The position numbers and the translations under genes were made by a program. Shown piece by piece: positions 44,271-53,187 of a stretch of DNA of 64,000 nt. The DNA is taken from assembly GCA_021202985.1 (NCBI GenBank), contig JAJQCA010000084.1, positions 1 to 64,000 of the forward strand, given 5' to 3'. Within the stretch, counting starts at the first letter, position 1; every line of letters starts with the position of its first letter. The DNA comes from Alistipes sp. Its GTDB lineage: Bacteria > Bacteroidota > Bacteroidia > Bacteroidales > Rikenellaceae. Below the pieces are notes generated by a model. The model did no database searches and was not told the origin of the DNA. It worked only from the letters and a program-made list of their open reading frames with translations.

Positions 44271-45134
44271 ATGGTATTTTTCCCCTGCTGTAAAATAAAT
44301 ATCGGGTTGGATATCCTTCGCCGAAGGGAGGACGGTTACCACGACATAGAGACGGTCATGTTCCCGGTGAGTGGCCTTTGCGACATACTGGAAATAGTGC
44401 CGTCCGGAAGGTCCGGGGTGGAGTTCTCGTCCTCCGGTCTCGCGGTGGACTGCCGGACGGAGGATAACCTTTGCGTACGGGCCTACCGGGCCGTAGAGGA
44501 AAAATACGGCATAGGCGGGGTAAAGATACACCTTCACAAGACGGTACCTTTCGGCGCCGGGCTGGGCGGCGGCTCGGCCGATGCCGTATATACTGTCAAA
44601 GGTCTGTCCCAAGTGTTCGGGCTGGGGATGGACGAGGCGGCGGTGAAAGATATTGCCGCCGGGCTGGGAAGCGATACGGTCTTCTTCGCCGGCGACGGGC
44701 CGGCGCTCTCTTCGGGAAGAGGGGAAGTTGTTACGCCCATAACGGTCGATAATATACGGGGAATGCTCCTCGTTATTATTAAGCCTCCGGTTGGGGTATC
44801 CACCGCGGCGGCCTATGCGTCCGTGTCCCCTGCCATGCCTCGTGTGCCGCTTGCTGAACGTATCGAAATGCCGGTGGACCGATGGCGGGAGGTCCTGAAA
44901 AATGATTTCGAACGGCCCGTTTTCGCCGCCCACCCGCAGATAGCCCGTATTAAGGAAGGGCTTTACGATGCGGGGGCGGTGTATGCTTCGATGTCGGGTT
45001 CCGGCTCGGCCGTGTTCGGGCTGTTCCGGGGGGAGGCCACCATGGACGTTGATGGCTGCGGGGTGCCAAGCTGTATAGGCCCTCTTAAAGACACTTTCGC
45101 CGATTATTTTGTCTATCACGAGGTTATCTCGTGA
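44271..45134 (+). CDS. ispE: 4-diphosphocytidyl-2-C-methyl-D-erythritol kinase
   Basis: GHMP kinase of the MEP isoprenoid pathway. 287 residues from ATG 44271 (MVFFPCCKINIGLDIL); the frame is open upstream to 44076 but inside the divergent GSCFA gene. Catalytic Lys in CCKINIGL and ATP motif PFGAGLGGGSADAV (about 90); the last conserved Gly-rich segment is SMSGSGSAVFGLF. The start is supported by an AGGAG site 5 bp upstream. Confidence 0.94.
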   Translation: MVFFPCCKINIGLDILRRREDGYHDIETVMFPVSGLCDILEIVPSGRSGVEFSSSGLAVDCRTEDNLCVRAYRAVEEKYGIGGVKIHLHKTVPFGAGLGGGSADAVYTVKGLSQVFGLGMDEAAVKDIAAGLGSDTVFFAGDGPALSSGRGEVVTPITVDNIRGMLLVIIKPPVGVSTAAAYASVSPAMPRVPLAERIEMPVDRWREVLKNDFERPVFAAHPQIARIKEGLYDAGAVYASMSGSGSAVFGLFRGEATMDVDGCGVPSCIGPLKDTFADYFVYHEVIS

Positions 45135-45269
45135 GGATGGCCGTGCGATTATGCACCGGCCCGCCCCGTTTGGAAAAAAATTATTAAACTTGTGACTTCA
45201 TAGGTCCGTACGGGAATACGGCAATATTGCTAACGGAACTATTAACCAGTAACTTAAACCAACCATCTT

Positions 45270-46811
45270 ATGTCAGAAGACAAAAAAGTTCTCGACCTCA
45301 AACAGCGAATGGAGAAAATCTACCGCGGTGGGGGGACGAAAGCCGTTGAAAAACAGAAGGCGATGGGGAAGCTCACCGCCCGTGAAAGGATCATCGCCCT
45401 GCTGGACAAGGATACCTTCCAGGAGTACGATATTTTCGTTAAACACGACAACACCGATTTCGGCATGCAGGACAAGGAATTGCCCGGAGACGGTGTCATC
45501 ATCGGTACCGGTACCATACTGGGTCAGCCGGTTGCCGTCTACGCGCAGGACTTTACCGTTGCCGGCGGTTCGCTCGGCTTTATGCACGCACGCAAGATCT
45601 CAAAAATAATGGACTACGCCCTGAATATGCATATTCCGATTATCGGTATCAACGACTCGGGGGGCGCCCGTATACAGGAAGGCGTGAACGCGCTGGCCGG
45701 GTACGGGGAGATATTCTACCGCAATACCATCTCCAGCGGGGTTATACCTCAGCTTTCGGTAATACTCGGGCCGTGTGCCGGCGGCGCCGTCTATTCACCG
45801 GCCCTGACGGACTTCGTGTTCGTTGTGGACCAGATATCCAAAATGTTCATCACCGGTCCGGAGGTTATAAAGACCGTACTGGGCGAGGAGATTTCGGCCG
45901 AGGAACTTGGCGGTGCAAGGGTGCACAGCGAGGTTAGCGGTAACGCACACTTTTTCTCTACCAGCGAGGAGGAATGTTTCGCGCAGATACGCCGCCTTAT
46001 ATCCCTCCTGCCGGCAAATAACGAGGCCCGGCCGCTGCCGGTTGTGCCCTCCAAACCGAAAAAATGCGATATCTCCAAAATAGTTCCCGCCGATCCGTCG
46101 GAGCCGTACGACGTGCGCGACGTTATCAGGGCTATCGTGGACGACAGCGCGTTTATGGAAGTTATGGAGCTGTTCGCCGCTAATATGGTGGTCGGCTTCG
46201 GGCGCATCAACGGCCAGACGGTGGGCTTTGTCTGCAACCAGCCGCTGGTGTTGGCCGGGGTTCTCGACTGCGACTCGTCGGATAAGGCCGCCCGTTTCAT
46301 CCGCTTCTGCGACTCGTTCAATATACCGATTATCACCCTCGAGGACCTGCCCGGTTACCTGCCCGGTATCGACCAGGAGCACGCCGGGGTTATCCGCCAC
46401 GGCGCCAAGGTTCTTTACGCGTACAGCGAGAGTACGGTGCCCAAGGTGACGATCATTCTGCGCAAGGCTTACGGCGGCGGTTATATCGCCATGGGTTCGC
46501 GCCACCTGCGTTCGGACTTCGTGTTCGCGTGGCCGCAGGCGGAGATTGCCGTTATGGGTGCCGAAGGTGCCGCCAATATAATTTTCAAAAAGGACATTTC
46601 CGAAGCCGAAAACCCGGCCGAAATGCGCAAGCTGAAAATACAGGAGTACCGCGATAAATTCGCAAACCCGTACGTGGCGGCGGCCAAGGGCTATATCGAC
46701 GCGGTCATCGACCCGAAGGATACTCGCGAGTTTATAGAGCGCTCGCTCGAAATAGCTAAGAACAAGACCGTTTCGCGTCCAAATAAGAAACACGGGTTAC
46801 CCCCGTTCTAA
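45270..46811 (+). CDS. mmdA: Acyl-CoA carboxyltransferase / methylmalonyl-CoA decarboxylase alpha subunit
   Basis: 513 residues of the crotonase-fold carboxyltransferase family: GINDSGGARIQEGVNALAGYGEIF, ILGPCAGGAVYSPALTDFV and ITLEDLPGYLPGIDQEHAGVI, and SRHLRSDFVFAWPQAEIAVMGAEGAA near the C-terminus. It moves a carboxyl between acyl-CoA and biotin. The biotin carrier gene follows 12 bp later. In Bacteroidetes this pair commonly belongs to the Na+-pumping methylmalonyl-CoA decarboxylase of propionate formation, but the membrane subunit genes are absent here, so a propionyl-CoA carboxylase role is equally open. Confidence 0.9.
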   Translation: MSEDKKVLDLKQRMEKIYRGGGTKAVEKQKAMGKLTARERIIALLDKDTFQEYDIFVKHDNTDFGMQDKELPGDGVIIGTGTILGQPVAVYAQDFTVAGGSLGFMHARKISKIMDYALNMHIPIIGINDSGGARIQEGVNALAGYGEIFYRNTISSGVIPQLSVILGPCAGGAVYSPALTDFVFVVDQISKMFITGPEVIKTVLGEEISAEELGGARVHSEVSGNAHFFSTSEEECFAQIRRLISLLPANNEARPLPVVPSKPKKCDISKIVPADPSEPYDVRDVIRAIVDDSAFMEVMELFAANMVVGFGRINGQTVGFVCNQPLVLAGVLDCDSSDKAARFIRFCDSFNIPIITLEDLPGYLPGIDQEHAGVIRHGAKVLYAYSESTVPKVTIILRKAYGGGYIAMGSRHLRSDFVFAWPQAEIAVMGAEGAANIIFKKDISEAENPAEMRKLKIQEYRDKFANPYVAAAKGYIDAVIDPKDTREFIERSLEIAKNKTVSRPNKKHGLPPF

Positions 46812-46823
46812 TCAGACGGTGCA

Positions 46824-47138
46824 ATGACGCAGAAAAAATACGATACAATCCGTACCGTCAGCGGCGAGTACCGGACCACGCTCAACCGCACCTACCGTGC
46901 GCGCAAGCCGTGGCAGCCGTTGAACCCTAACCAGGTGCGGTCGTTCATGCCCGGCACGGTGGAGGTGATAGACGTGAAGGTGGGGCAGAGCGTGAAAGAG
47001 GGCCAACGCCTGCTGGTGTTCCGGGCCATGAAGATGAACAACAACATCCTTTCGCCCGCCACAGGCAAAGTGAAGGCAATCAACGTTACCCAGGGCGAAA
47101 ATATCGCCAAGAACCATATAATGGTGGAGATAGAATAA
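46824..47138 (+). CDS. Biotin carboxyl carrier protein of the mmdA complex
   Basis: 104 residues. The biotinyl domain occupies about 38-104 with the biotinylated Lys in RAMKMNN (AMKM motif) and paired Gly turns (GTVEVIDVKVGQSVKEGQ, ATGKVKAI). The usual long Ala/Pro linker is missing; a short basic segment (RTTLNRTYRARKPW) takes its place. Partner of the upstream carboxyltransferase. A terminator 28 bp downstream ends the pair. Confidence 0.9.
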   Translation: MTQKKYDTIRTVSGEYRTTLNRTYRARKPWQPLNPNQVRSFMPGTVEVIDVKVGQSVKEGQRLLVFRAMKMNNNILSPATGKVKAINVTQGENIAKNHIMVEIE

Positions 47139-47165
47139 ACTCTCCCGGTAACGGTATACTTTCGG

Positions 47166-47199
47166 AAAGCCTCTCTTTAATGGGGGGCTTTTGTTTTTT
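47166..47199 (+). terminator. Terminator after the biotin carrier gene
   Basis: AAAGCCTCTC / GGGGGGCTTT (10 bp with two G-T pairs), loop TTTAAT, then TGTTTTTT. Confidence 0.87.
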
Positions 47200-47243
47200 C
47201 ATGCCAGGGGAGATTGCCGTTAACCAGGTTTGAACGGCCGGAT

Positions 47244-47693
47244 TTAACTGCGGTAGATTAAAACCCATTTCTCCTCCGGGGCGCCGTCTTCGCACCGGGA
47301 CAGTTCCGCCCTGCCGCCCGGGGTTAAACCGACCCGGAAAGTCTCGTTATGGATGTCCGTTACTCCTTTATGTGATTCCACGCTTTGGTCTATATAAAGC
47401 TCTCCACGGGCAGGATACCAGGTGAATTCCACCTTGTAGTTGACCCTTACGCTTTCGTAACCGTAAAGGTTGCCGGTGAAGGCCGGGTTTCCCTCCGGGT
47501 CGCTGATGTTTTCCACGTCTTTGAAGACCCAGAGTCGGGTTCCGGGATAGAACTTGTTGCCCAGCTCCCATGTAGAACCGTCGAGCGAGTACCAGTATGA
47601 TTCGACTTCGAGATAACCTGTGAAGGGATTTACGGAAATTTCTGCGGGAAGTGCTTTAGGGGTGCCCATAATCTGGAGGTTTTGCGCGCCCAT
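47244..47693 (-). CDS. Hypothetical protein, perhaps N-terminally truncated
   Basis: 149 residues, no recognised family. Secondary-structure pattern suggests beta-rich repeats (LEVESYWYSLDGSTWELG, FTWYPARGELYIDQSV). The start (MGAQNLQIMG) has no signal peptide, although the composition, rich in Trp/Tyr/Gly, looks like a Bacteroidota exported protein. The region upstream shows frames without family pattern, so the 5' end may be lost or elsewhere. A stand-alone gene, transcribed toward the mmdA terminator. Confidence 0.5.
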   Translation of the reverse strand: MGAQNLQIMGTPKALPAEISVNPFTGYLEVESYWYSLDGSTWELGNKFYPGTRLWVFKDVENISDPEGNPAFTGNLYGYESVRVNYKVEFTWYPARGELYIDQSVESHKGVTDIHNETFRVGLTPGGRAELSRCEDGAPEEKWVLIYRS

Positions 47694-48126
47694 GTAAAAA
47701 AGGCAACGGGCGCAGGTTTAAGCTTCCCAACAGAAGGCATTGAGGTACCCCGAGAATGAAAGCCGCCGCTACGCCCGCGCCGTGCTAAGGACAACGCCAA
47801 AGCACAACCGGGACAAAGCAACGATTACACCAATCTCGAACTCCTCCCTTAACGGAAGGCCTCAATGTTTCTGTTAGGTATAAAGGTTGTCTGACCTTTA
47901 AATTATATGTCGATACAAATGTAAGAAAATTTCTACGCAAAGGCTTTATTCCGGGGGCGGAGAACAAAGGCAGATTCTTCACTGCAGTTAGGAATGACGT
48001 ATTATAAATGTAATACCGAAGGCCCGATCCGACCATAGAGTAACCGCTGGTAATAAAAAATAGGTACTTTTGTAGCAAGACAAAAAGTGTTGTTCTCTTA
48101 TATTACTTTTACAGGAAAATATTGTT
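47694..48126. other. 433-bp non-coding region, possible repeat remnant
   Basis: Several frames are open here but none looks coding. A 7-bp hairpin TAAAGGT/ACCTTTA lies at 47881-47900. A TACTTTTG (48065-48072) sits 55 bp before the MBL gene and may be its -7 element. Composition and the mix of broken frames recall dispersed intergenic repeats of Bacteroidetes; I cannot confirm. Confidence 0.4.
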
Positions 48127-48807
48127 ATGATAACCATACACACACTAACATTCAACCCCTTTCAGGAGAATACCTACATCTTGTCGGCTCCCGGAGGGGA
48201 ATGCGTTGTTATCGATGCGGGCAACTATTCCGCGGCCGAGGACAGGCAGATCAGCGCCTTCATCGAGGAAAAGGGGCTGAAACCCGTGATTGCCATAAAT
48301 ACCCACGGCCATGTGGACCATATACTCGGCGTGCAATACCTTAAGGATACATACGGAATCCCGTTCGCCCTGCGCCGGGAAGATGATTTTCTGGTTGAGA
48401 CCGCGCCGCAGCACGGGCAGATTTACGGTTTCCAGGTCGGGGAAGTTCCCAAAGTGGAGCAGGACCTGTCGGCCGTGGAGTCAATCCCTCTCGGCGATAC
48501 CGGGCTGCAAATAATTCACACACCCGGACACACACCGGGTCATGTGTGTTTTTTCGAGCCTCACACACGGTCGCTATTTTGCGGTGATACGGTATTCCGT
48601 GAAAGCATCGGCCGCACCGACCTTCCCGGGGGTGATTACAGTTGGATAATGCGGAGCATCCTCGATAAAATTATCCCGCTCGGGGACGATGTTACACTAT
48701 ACCCGGGCCACGGCCCAAAAACCACCATCGGCCACGAGGTACTTTACAACCCGTTTATAGTGGAGGTTCTCAACGGCGATGTGAATTACCAGGCGCCGGA
48801 AAAATAA
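48127..48807 (+). CDS. MBL-fold hydrolase, glyoxalase II-like
   Basis: 226 residues with the complete metal-site set: NTHGHVDH (about 60-66), the second His in [10 protein letters not shown] and [17 protein letters not shown], and PGHG near the end. This set is shared by glyoxalase II, persulfide dioxygenase and small MBL hydrolases, and the short length without the C-terminal helical domain favours the last. Substrate unknown. It ends with its own terminator before trmD. Confidence 0.87.
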   Translation: MITIHTLTFNPFQENTYILSAPGGECVVIDAGNYSAAEDRQISAFIEEKGLKPVIAINTHGHVDHILGVQYLKDTYGIPFALRREDDFLVETAPQHGQIYGFQVGEVPKVEQDLSAVESIPLGDTGLQIIHTPGHTPGHVCFFEPHTRSLFCGDTVFRESIGRTDLPGGDYSWIMRSILDKIIPLGDDVTLYPGHGPKTTIGHEVLYNPFIVEVLNGDVNYQAPEK

Positions 48808-48839
48808 CCGTCCGTACGCGCGGCTCCCGTCTTCTGACA

Positions 48840-48867
48840 ATACGGGATGGTTACCCGTATGTTTTTT
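48840..48867 (+). terminator. Terminator after the MBL hydrolase
   Basis: ATACGGG / CCCGTAT, 7 bp, loop ATGGTTA, then GTTTTTT. It lies 14 bp before trmD, so trmD needs its own promoter or partial read-through. Confidence 0.8.
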
Positions 48868-48880
48868 AGCGAAATTAACG

Positions 48881-49561
48881 ATGAGAATTGATCTACTTAC
48901 TGTCGTACCCGAACTGCTGGCCTCACCACTCAACGAGTCGATATTGCGTCGGGTGCAGGAGAAGGGGCTGGCCGAAATCGTGGTCCACAATATCCGCGAC
49001 TGGGCGGAAGGCCGACACCGGCAGGTGGACGACTATCCGTTCGGGGGCGAGGCCGGTATGGTGCTAAAACCCGAACCGGTGTTCCGGTGTATCGAAGAGT
49101 TAAAAAGCCAAAGGGTTTACGATGAGGTCATATACACCTCACCCGACGGGGTGCTGTACGACCAGCGGGAGGCCAACCGGCTGTCGACACTCGGTAATAT
49201 AATTATACTGTGCGGTCACTACAAGGGCATCGACCACCGTATCCGCGAACACCTGATTACCCGTGAGATATCCATAGGCGACTACGTACTTACGGGCGGT
49301 GAACTGGCTGCGGCCATCATAGCCGACAGTGTGGTGCGCATAATCCCAGGTGCCATCGGAGACGAGGCTTCGGCCCTGACTGACAGTTTTCAGGACGGCC
49401 TGCTTGCACCGCCTGTATACACACGCCCGGCTGAGTTTAACGGTTGGCAGGTTCCCGGTGTGCTCCTGTCCGGCAATTTCGCCGAAATCGAAAAGTGGCG
49501 CGAATCGCAGGCGCTCGAACGGACACGCCGGTTGCGGCCGGACCTTCTGGAAGATGTTTAA
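48881..49561 (+). CDS. trmD: tRNA (guanine-37-N1)-methyltransferase
   Basis: SPOUT enzyme that methylates G37 next to the anticodon to stop frameshifting. 226 residues: [20 protein letters not shown] at the N-terminus, [29 protein letters not shown] and the trefoil-knot SAM site [17 protein letters not shown]. Standard length. lpxB follows 21 bp downstream on the same strand. Confidence 0.97.
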   Translation: MRIDLLTVVPELLASPLNESILRRVQEKGLAEIVVHNIRDWAEGRHRQVDDYPFGGEAGMVLKPEPVFRCIEELKSQRVYDEVIYTSPDGVLYDQREANRLSTLGNIIILCGHYKGIDHRIREHLITREISIGDYVLTGGELAAAIIADSVVRIIPGAIGDEASALTDSFQDGLLAPPVYTRPAEFNGWQVPGVLLSGNFAEIEKWRESQALERTRRLRPDLLEDV

Positions 49562-49582
49562 TTTTCAGGAAGACCAAAGACA

Positions 49583-50731
49583 ATGAGATACTACCTTATA
49601 GCCGGCGAGGCTTCCGGCGATTTGCACGGTGCGAACCTTATGGCGGGTATTCTGAAGGCGGACCCGGACGCCCGGTTCCGCTTCTGGGGCGGCGACCGGA
49701 TGGCAGAAGTGGGCGGTGCGGAAAACCTTGCCCGGCACTATAAGACCGCCTCTTTTTTCGGACTGGCGGAGGTGGCCTTGCACCTGCCGGAGATTTTCCG
49801 GCAAATCCGTGAGTGCAAACGGGATATCGACAGCTACCGGCCCGATGCCGTTATCCTTATCGACTATCCGGGGTTTAATTTTAGAATGGCCAAATATGCG
49901 CACGGGAAGGGTTACCCGGTGTTCTATTATATCTCACCGAAGGTGTGGGCCTGGAAGGAATCGCGGGTGGAGAAGATACGGAAATATGTGGACCGCCTGT
50001 TTATTATCTTTCCGTTCGAGGTCGATTATTTTGCCCGCAAGGGTATCGACGCGATATTCGAGGGTAATCCGCTGGCCGATGTGGTGGCCGCCCGTCGGGC
50101 GGATATCCCGCCACGGGAAGAATTCTTTGCAAGTAACGGCATACCGGACGATAGGCCGCTGGTTGCCCTTCTGGCCGGTAGCCGCCGAAGCGAGATTAAA
50201 TACAACCTGCCGTTTATGGCGGCGCTGTCGCAACGATTTCCGGGCCACAGGTTCGTGGTGGCCGGAGTCGACTGGCTCGACCGGAGGTTGTACGACCGGT
50301 TGCTGGAGGGCACCGGCGTAGGGTTCGTCAGCGGTGCGACATATCCCCTGCTGGCATACAGCGAAGCGGCGGTTGTCTGCTCGGGCACGGCCACGCTCGA
50401 AACCGCACTTATGAATGTTCCCGAGGTAGTCTGCTACCGCAAGGACGCGCTGTCGGTATTTATCGGAAGGTTCCTCGTAAAGATAAAGTTCATATCGCTG
50501 GTCAACCTTATAATGGACCGCGAGGTGGTCAGGGAGCTTATCCAGCAGGATATGACGCTCGACAACGCGGCCGAAGAGCTTCGCGCACTGCTACCCGGCG
50601 GCCGGAAGCGGGAGAAAATGCTCGGGGATTTCGCCGAACTGGCGCGGCTCGTAGGCGGCTCAGGGGCGTCGGACCGCTTCGGAGAGCGCATGGTATCGGA
50701 GCTTACCGCGATACGGGGCATGCCGGAATAA
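49583..50731 (+). CDS. lpxB: Lipid-A-disaccharide synthase
   Basis: GT19 glycosyltransferase joining UDP-2,3-diacyl-GlcN and lipid X at the inner membrane. 382 residues. N-terminal AGEASGDLHGANL, VILIDYPGFNFRMAK, YYISPKVWAWKESRV and VCSGTATLETALMNVPEVVCYR, the nucleotide-sugar site. Together with kdsC it belongs to lipopolysaccharide synthesis. Confidence 0.96.
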   Translation: MRYYLIAGEASGDLHGANLMAGILKADPDARFRFWGGDRMAEVGGAENLARHYKTASFFGLAEVALHLPEIFRQIRECKRDIDSYRPDAVILIDYPGFNFRMAKYAHGKGYPVFYYISPKVWAWKESRVEKIRKYVDRLFIIFPFEVDYFARKGIDAIFEGNPLADVVAARRADIPPREEFFASNGIPDDRPLVALLAGSRRSEIKYNLPFMAALSQRFPGHRFVVAGVDWLDRRLYDRLLEGTGVGFVSGATYPLLAYSEAAVVCSGTATLETALMNVPEVVCYRKDALSVFIGRFLVKIKFISLVNLIMDREVVRELIQQDMTLDNAAEELRALLPGGRKREKMLGDFAELARLVGGSGASDRFGERMVSELTAIRGMPE

Positions 50732-50864
50732 ATAAATTGACCATACGCTATTAACCTTAGCGGCCCGCCACCCCGTCCCTGCCGGGACGCAAGTTTGTCT
50801 GGGACAGGCTTAATAAGCTGATGGCGTAATGCAAAATATAGATCCAAAATGAAAAGCGGAAATT

Positions 50865-51488
50865 ATGAAAATTGTATGCATAGGCCGTAATTACAGCGAG
50901 CACATTAAGGAGTTGGACAATACGAGGGAAATCCCCTCGGTGCCGCAGTTCTTTATAAAACCCGATACGGCGCTTCTGCGCAATAACGACCCGTTTTATA
51001 TCCCCTCGTTCAGCCGGGAGGTCCATTATGAGACTGAACTGGTTGTGAAGATAACCCGGGTGGTAAAGTCCATCGAAGAGAAGTTCGCCCACCGCTGTTA
51101 CGACGAGGTGGGGCTGGGTATCGATTTTACCGCGCGCGACATACAACGCGACTGCATAGCCCGAGGCCTTCCGTGGGAGATTTGCAAGGGGTTCGACCGG
51201 TCGGCCGCCGTGTCGCCGGAGTTTATCAAACTCTCCGAACTCGGTGGGAACATACAGGACCTGCGGTTCGAGATGAGCCTTAACGGGCAGGTTCGGCAGC
51301 AAGGCGATACCTCGCAGATGATATTCGGTGTGGACCGTATTATATCGTACGTTTCGCAGTTCGTCACCCTTAAAATAGGTGACCTGCTGTTCACCGGTAC
51401 CCCGGTAGGCGTGGGCCCCGTCGCCATAGGCGACCGGCTGGAAGCCTCGCTATGCGGACGTAAACTGTTCGATTTCGATATCAAATAG
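50865..51488 (+). CDS. Fumarylacetoacetate hydrolase family protein
   Basis: 207 residues covering the FAH catalytic beta-roll: KIVCIGRNYSEHIKEL, PQFFIKPDTAL, HYETELVVKI and GIDFTARDIQR, and the LLFTGTPVGVGPVAIGDRL end. Family members hydrolyse C-C bonds or decarboxylate 2-oxo acids (e.g. acylpyruvase, oxaloacetate decarboxylase). Short Bacteroidota versions like this have no assigned substrate. The next gene lies 168 bp away across the dispersed repeat, so no operon is obvious. Confidence 0.9.
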   Translation: MKIVCIGRNYSEHIKELDNTREIPSVPQFFIKPDTALLRNNDPFYIPSFSREVHYETELVVKITRVVKSIEEKFAHRCYDEVGLGIDFTARDIQRDCIARGLPWEICKGFDRSAAVSPEFIKLSELGGNIQDLRFEMSLNGQVRQQGDTSQMIFGVDRIISYVSQFVTLKIGDLLFTGTPVGVGPVAIGDRLEASLCGRKLFDFDIK

Positions 51489-51513
51489 TTTTGTCTCGGA
51501 GGTTTAATTAAAT

Positions 51514-51540
51514 GTCATTCTGAGCATAAGCGGAGAATCT
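51514..51540 (+). repeat. Dispersed repeat, copy A
   Basis: The core TTCTGAGCATAAGCGGAGAA (within 51514-51540) recurs with a 2-bp deletion at 57906-57930. Both copies lie outside genes, 3' of a gene. Confidence 0.5.
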
Positions 51541-51656
51541 GCATTAAATCGAAGGGGAATCGCCCAGGGGTTTCTTTGCCGCTTAATACCCGGTAATGCG
51601 GAAAAAATTTGAAAGGCCGCGCAGAAATAATTATCTTGGCGAATTAAGTTTCCGAT

Positions 51657-52394
51657 ATGGCGAAAAGGACAGTTAAACCGGGTGCAATCGTGATTGGGGC
51701 CTCTTCCGGCATAGGAAGGGAGACTGCGCGGCTGCTCGCTAACCTGGGTACATACTCCAAGGTCGGCATCACGGGCCGCCGCGGCCTTATGCTCGAAGAT
51801 ACCGCGCAGGTGAACCCCGACCGGTTCGAGATAGCGGTTTTCGACGCCACGGAAGAAGATGCCGTAAACGAACTGGGACGCCTTATTAACACGCTGGGCG
51901 ATGTAGAACTTATAGTTGTTTGCAGCGGGACGGGAGATGTTAATGAAAAGCTGGACGAAGCGGTGGAGCTGAATACGGTTAAACTTAACGTCGAGGCATT
52001 CACGCGCATAGTGGGTTACGCTTATAATTACCTGGAGGTACGCGGAGGAGGTAGCCTCGCCGCGGTAACCTCGGTAATGGGCCTTCGCGGAAGCCGGGGC
52101 GCACCCGCATACGCGGCATCGAAAGCCTACCAGATCAATTACCTGGAGGGTCTGCGTCAGAAGGCCCGCAGGGAGAAGAGCAAGGTGACGGTGACCGATA
52201 TCCGACCCGGTTCGGTACGCACCGATATGATGAAAGGCGAAGGCCATTTCTGGATACCGGAGCCTTACAGGGCCGCAGAGCTGGTTGTGGAATCGGTAAA
52301 TTTCCGCCGTAAGGTGTGTTATGTTTCCCGCCGCTGGAGCCTTGTGGGCGCGCTGTTGAAAATGCTTCCCCGCCGGGTGCACGAAAGGATGTAA
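51657..52394 (+). CDS. Short-chain dehydrogenase/reductase
   Basis: 245 residues. NAD(P) motif GASSGIGRETARLL (TGxxxGxG-type), the central CSGTGD in place of NNAG, catalytic Ser in VTSVMGLRGS and YxxxK in YAASKAYQ, followed by RPGSVRTDM. The beta2 loop ITGRRG suggests NADPH. The C-terminal part is long and basic (RVHERM end). Substrate not inferable. maf follows 18 bp downstream and may be co-transcribed. Confidence 0.9.
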   Translation: MAKRTVKPGAIVIGASSGIGRETARLLANLGTYSKVGITGRRGLMLEDTAQVNPDRFEIAVFDATEEDAVNELGRLINTLGDVELIVVCSGTGDVNEKLDEAVELNTVKLNVEAFTRIVGYAYNYLEVRGGGSLAAVTSVMGLRGSRGAPAYAASKAYQINYLEGLRQKARREKSKVTVTDIRPGSVRTDMMKGEGHFWIPEPYRAAELVVESVNFRRKVCYVSRRWSLVGALLKMLPRRVHERM

Positions 52395-52412
52395 AAACTA
52401 TCTAATAATACT

Positions 52413-53018
52413 ATGCTTTTAAAAGATAAACTCGAAGGAAAAAGGCTGATACTGGCCAGCCGTTCGCCTCGCCGCAGGGAACTTCTTGCAGGGTGCGGGC
52501 TGCGTTTCGAACTGGCGGACGATTTCGAGGCCGAGGAGATATACCCCGAGGAACTTACACCTGCTGAAGTACCGGCATACCTTGCCAAACTAAAATCTGC
52601 CGCCTACCCGCATAAGCTGGGTCCGGACGATATAATAATTACCGCAGATACGATTGTGGTGCTGGACAATGAGATACTCGGTAAACCCGCTGATAAAGAT
52701 GAAGCCGTATCCATGCTCTCCCGCCTTTCCGGGTGCAGACACACGGTGGTAACGGGTGTGGTGATACGGAGTAACAAGGCTATGGAGTGTTTCTCGGTGA
52801 AATCCGACGTCTGGTTTCGCCGCCTGAGGGACGACGAGATTGAATACTACGTCGACAATTTCCTGCCGCTGGATAAGGCGGGGGCATACGGCATACAGGA
52901 GTGGATAGGGTATATAGGCATAGGCCGTATCGAGGGCTCTTTTTATAATGTGATGGGCCTGCCGATACAATCTCTATACGTGAACCTCGAGAAGTTTATC
53001 GACGATTACATGATGTAA
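52413..53018 (+). CDS. maf: Maf-family nucleotide pyrophosphatase
   Basis: 201 residues. Hydrolyses non-canonical NTPs (dTTP/UTP group in this family). Motifs: LASRSPRRRELLAGCGL, TADTIVVLDNEILGKPADKDEA and the SGCRHTVVTGV segment, FYNVMGLPIQSLY at the C-terminus. Normal length. It lies 18 bp after the SDR gene; 169 bp separate it from the S46 peptidase. Confidence 0.95.
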   Translation: MLLKDKLEGKRLILASRSPRRRELLAGCGLRFELADDFEAEEIYPEELTPAEVPAYLAKLKSAAYPHKLGPDDIIITADTIVVLDNEILGKPADKDEAVSMLSRLSGCRHTVVTGVVIRSNKAMECFSVKSDVWFRRLRDDEIEYYVDNFLPLDKAGAYGIQEWIGYIGIGRIEGSFYNVMGLPIQSLYVNLEKFIDDYMM

Positions 53019-53187
53019 TAGGCACCCGTTCATCTGTTTGTAGAAGGGCGCGTAATGGGATTGTGAGCGTTGGAAGTAAATTAGGCAATGGCCACTGAAA
53101 CGGGGTAAACGTTGGTTTCATATAGGCGCAAATATTATGAATCGTTTTGCGCGGGCTTATGTGACAAGTAACTCAAACATACACAAT

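Noticed and set aside
47630..48078. Several open frames in 47.6-48.1 kb
   Set aside because: Short, out of phase with each other and without family patterns; more likely repeat DNA.
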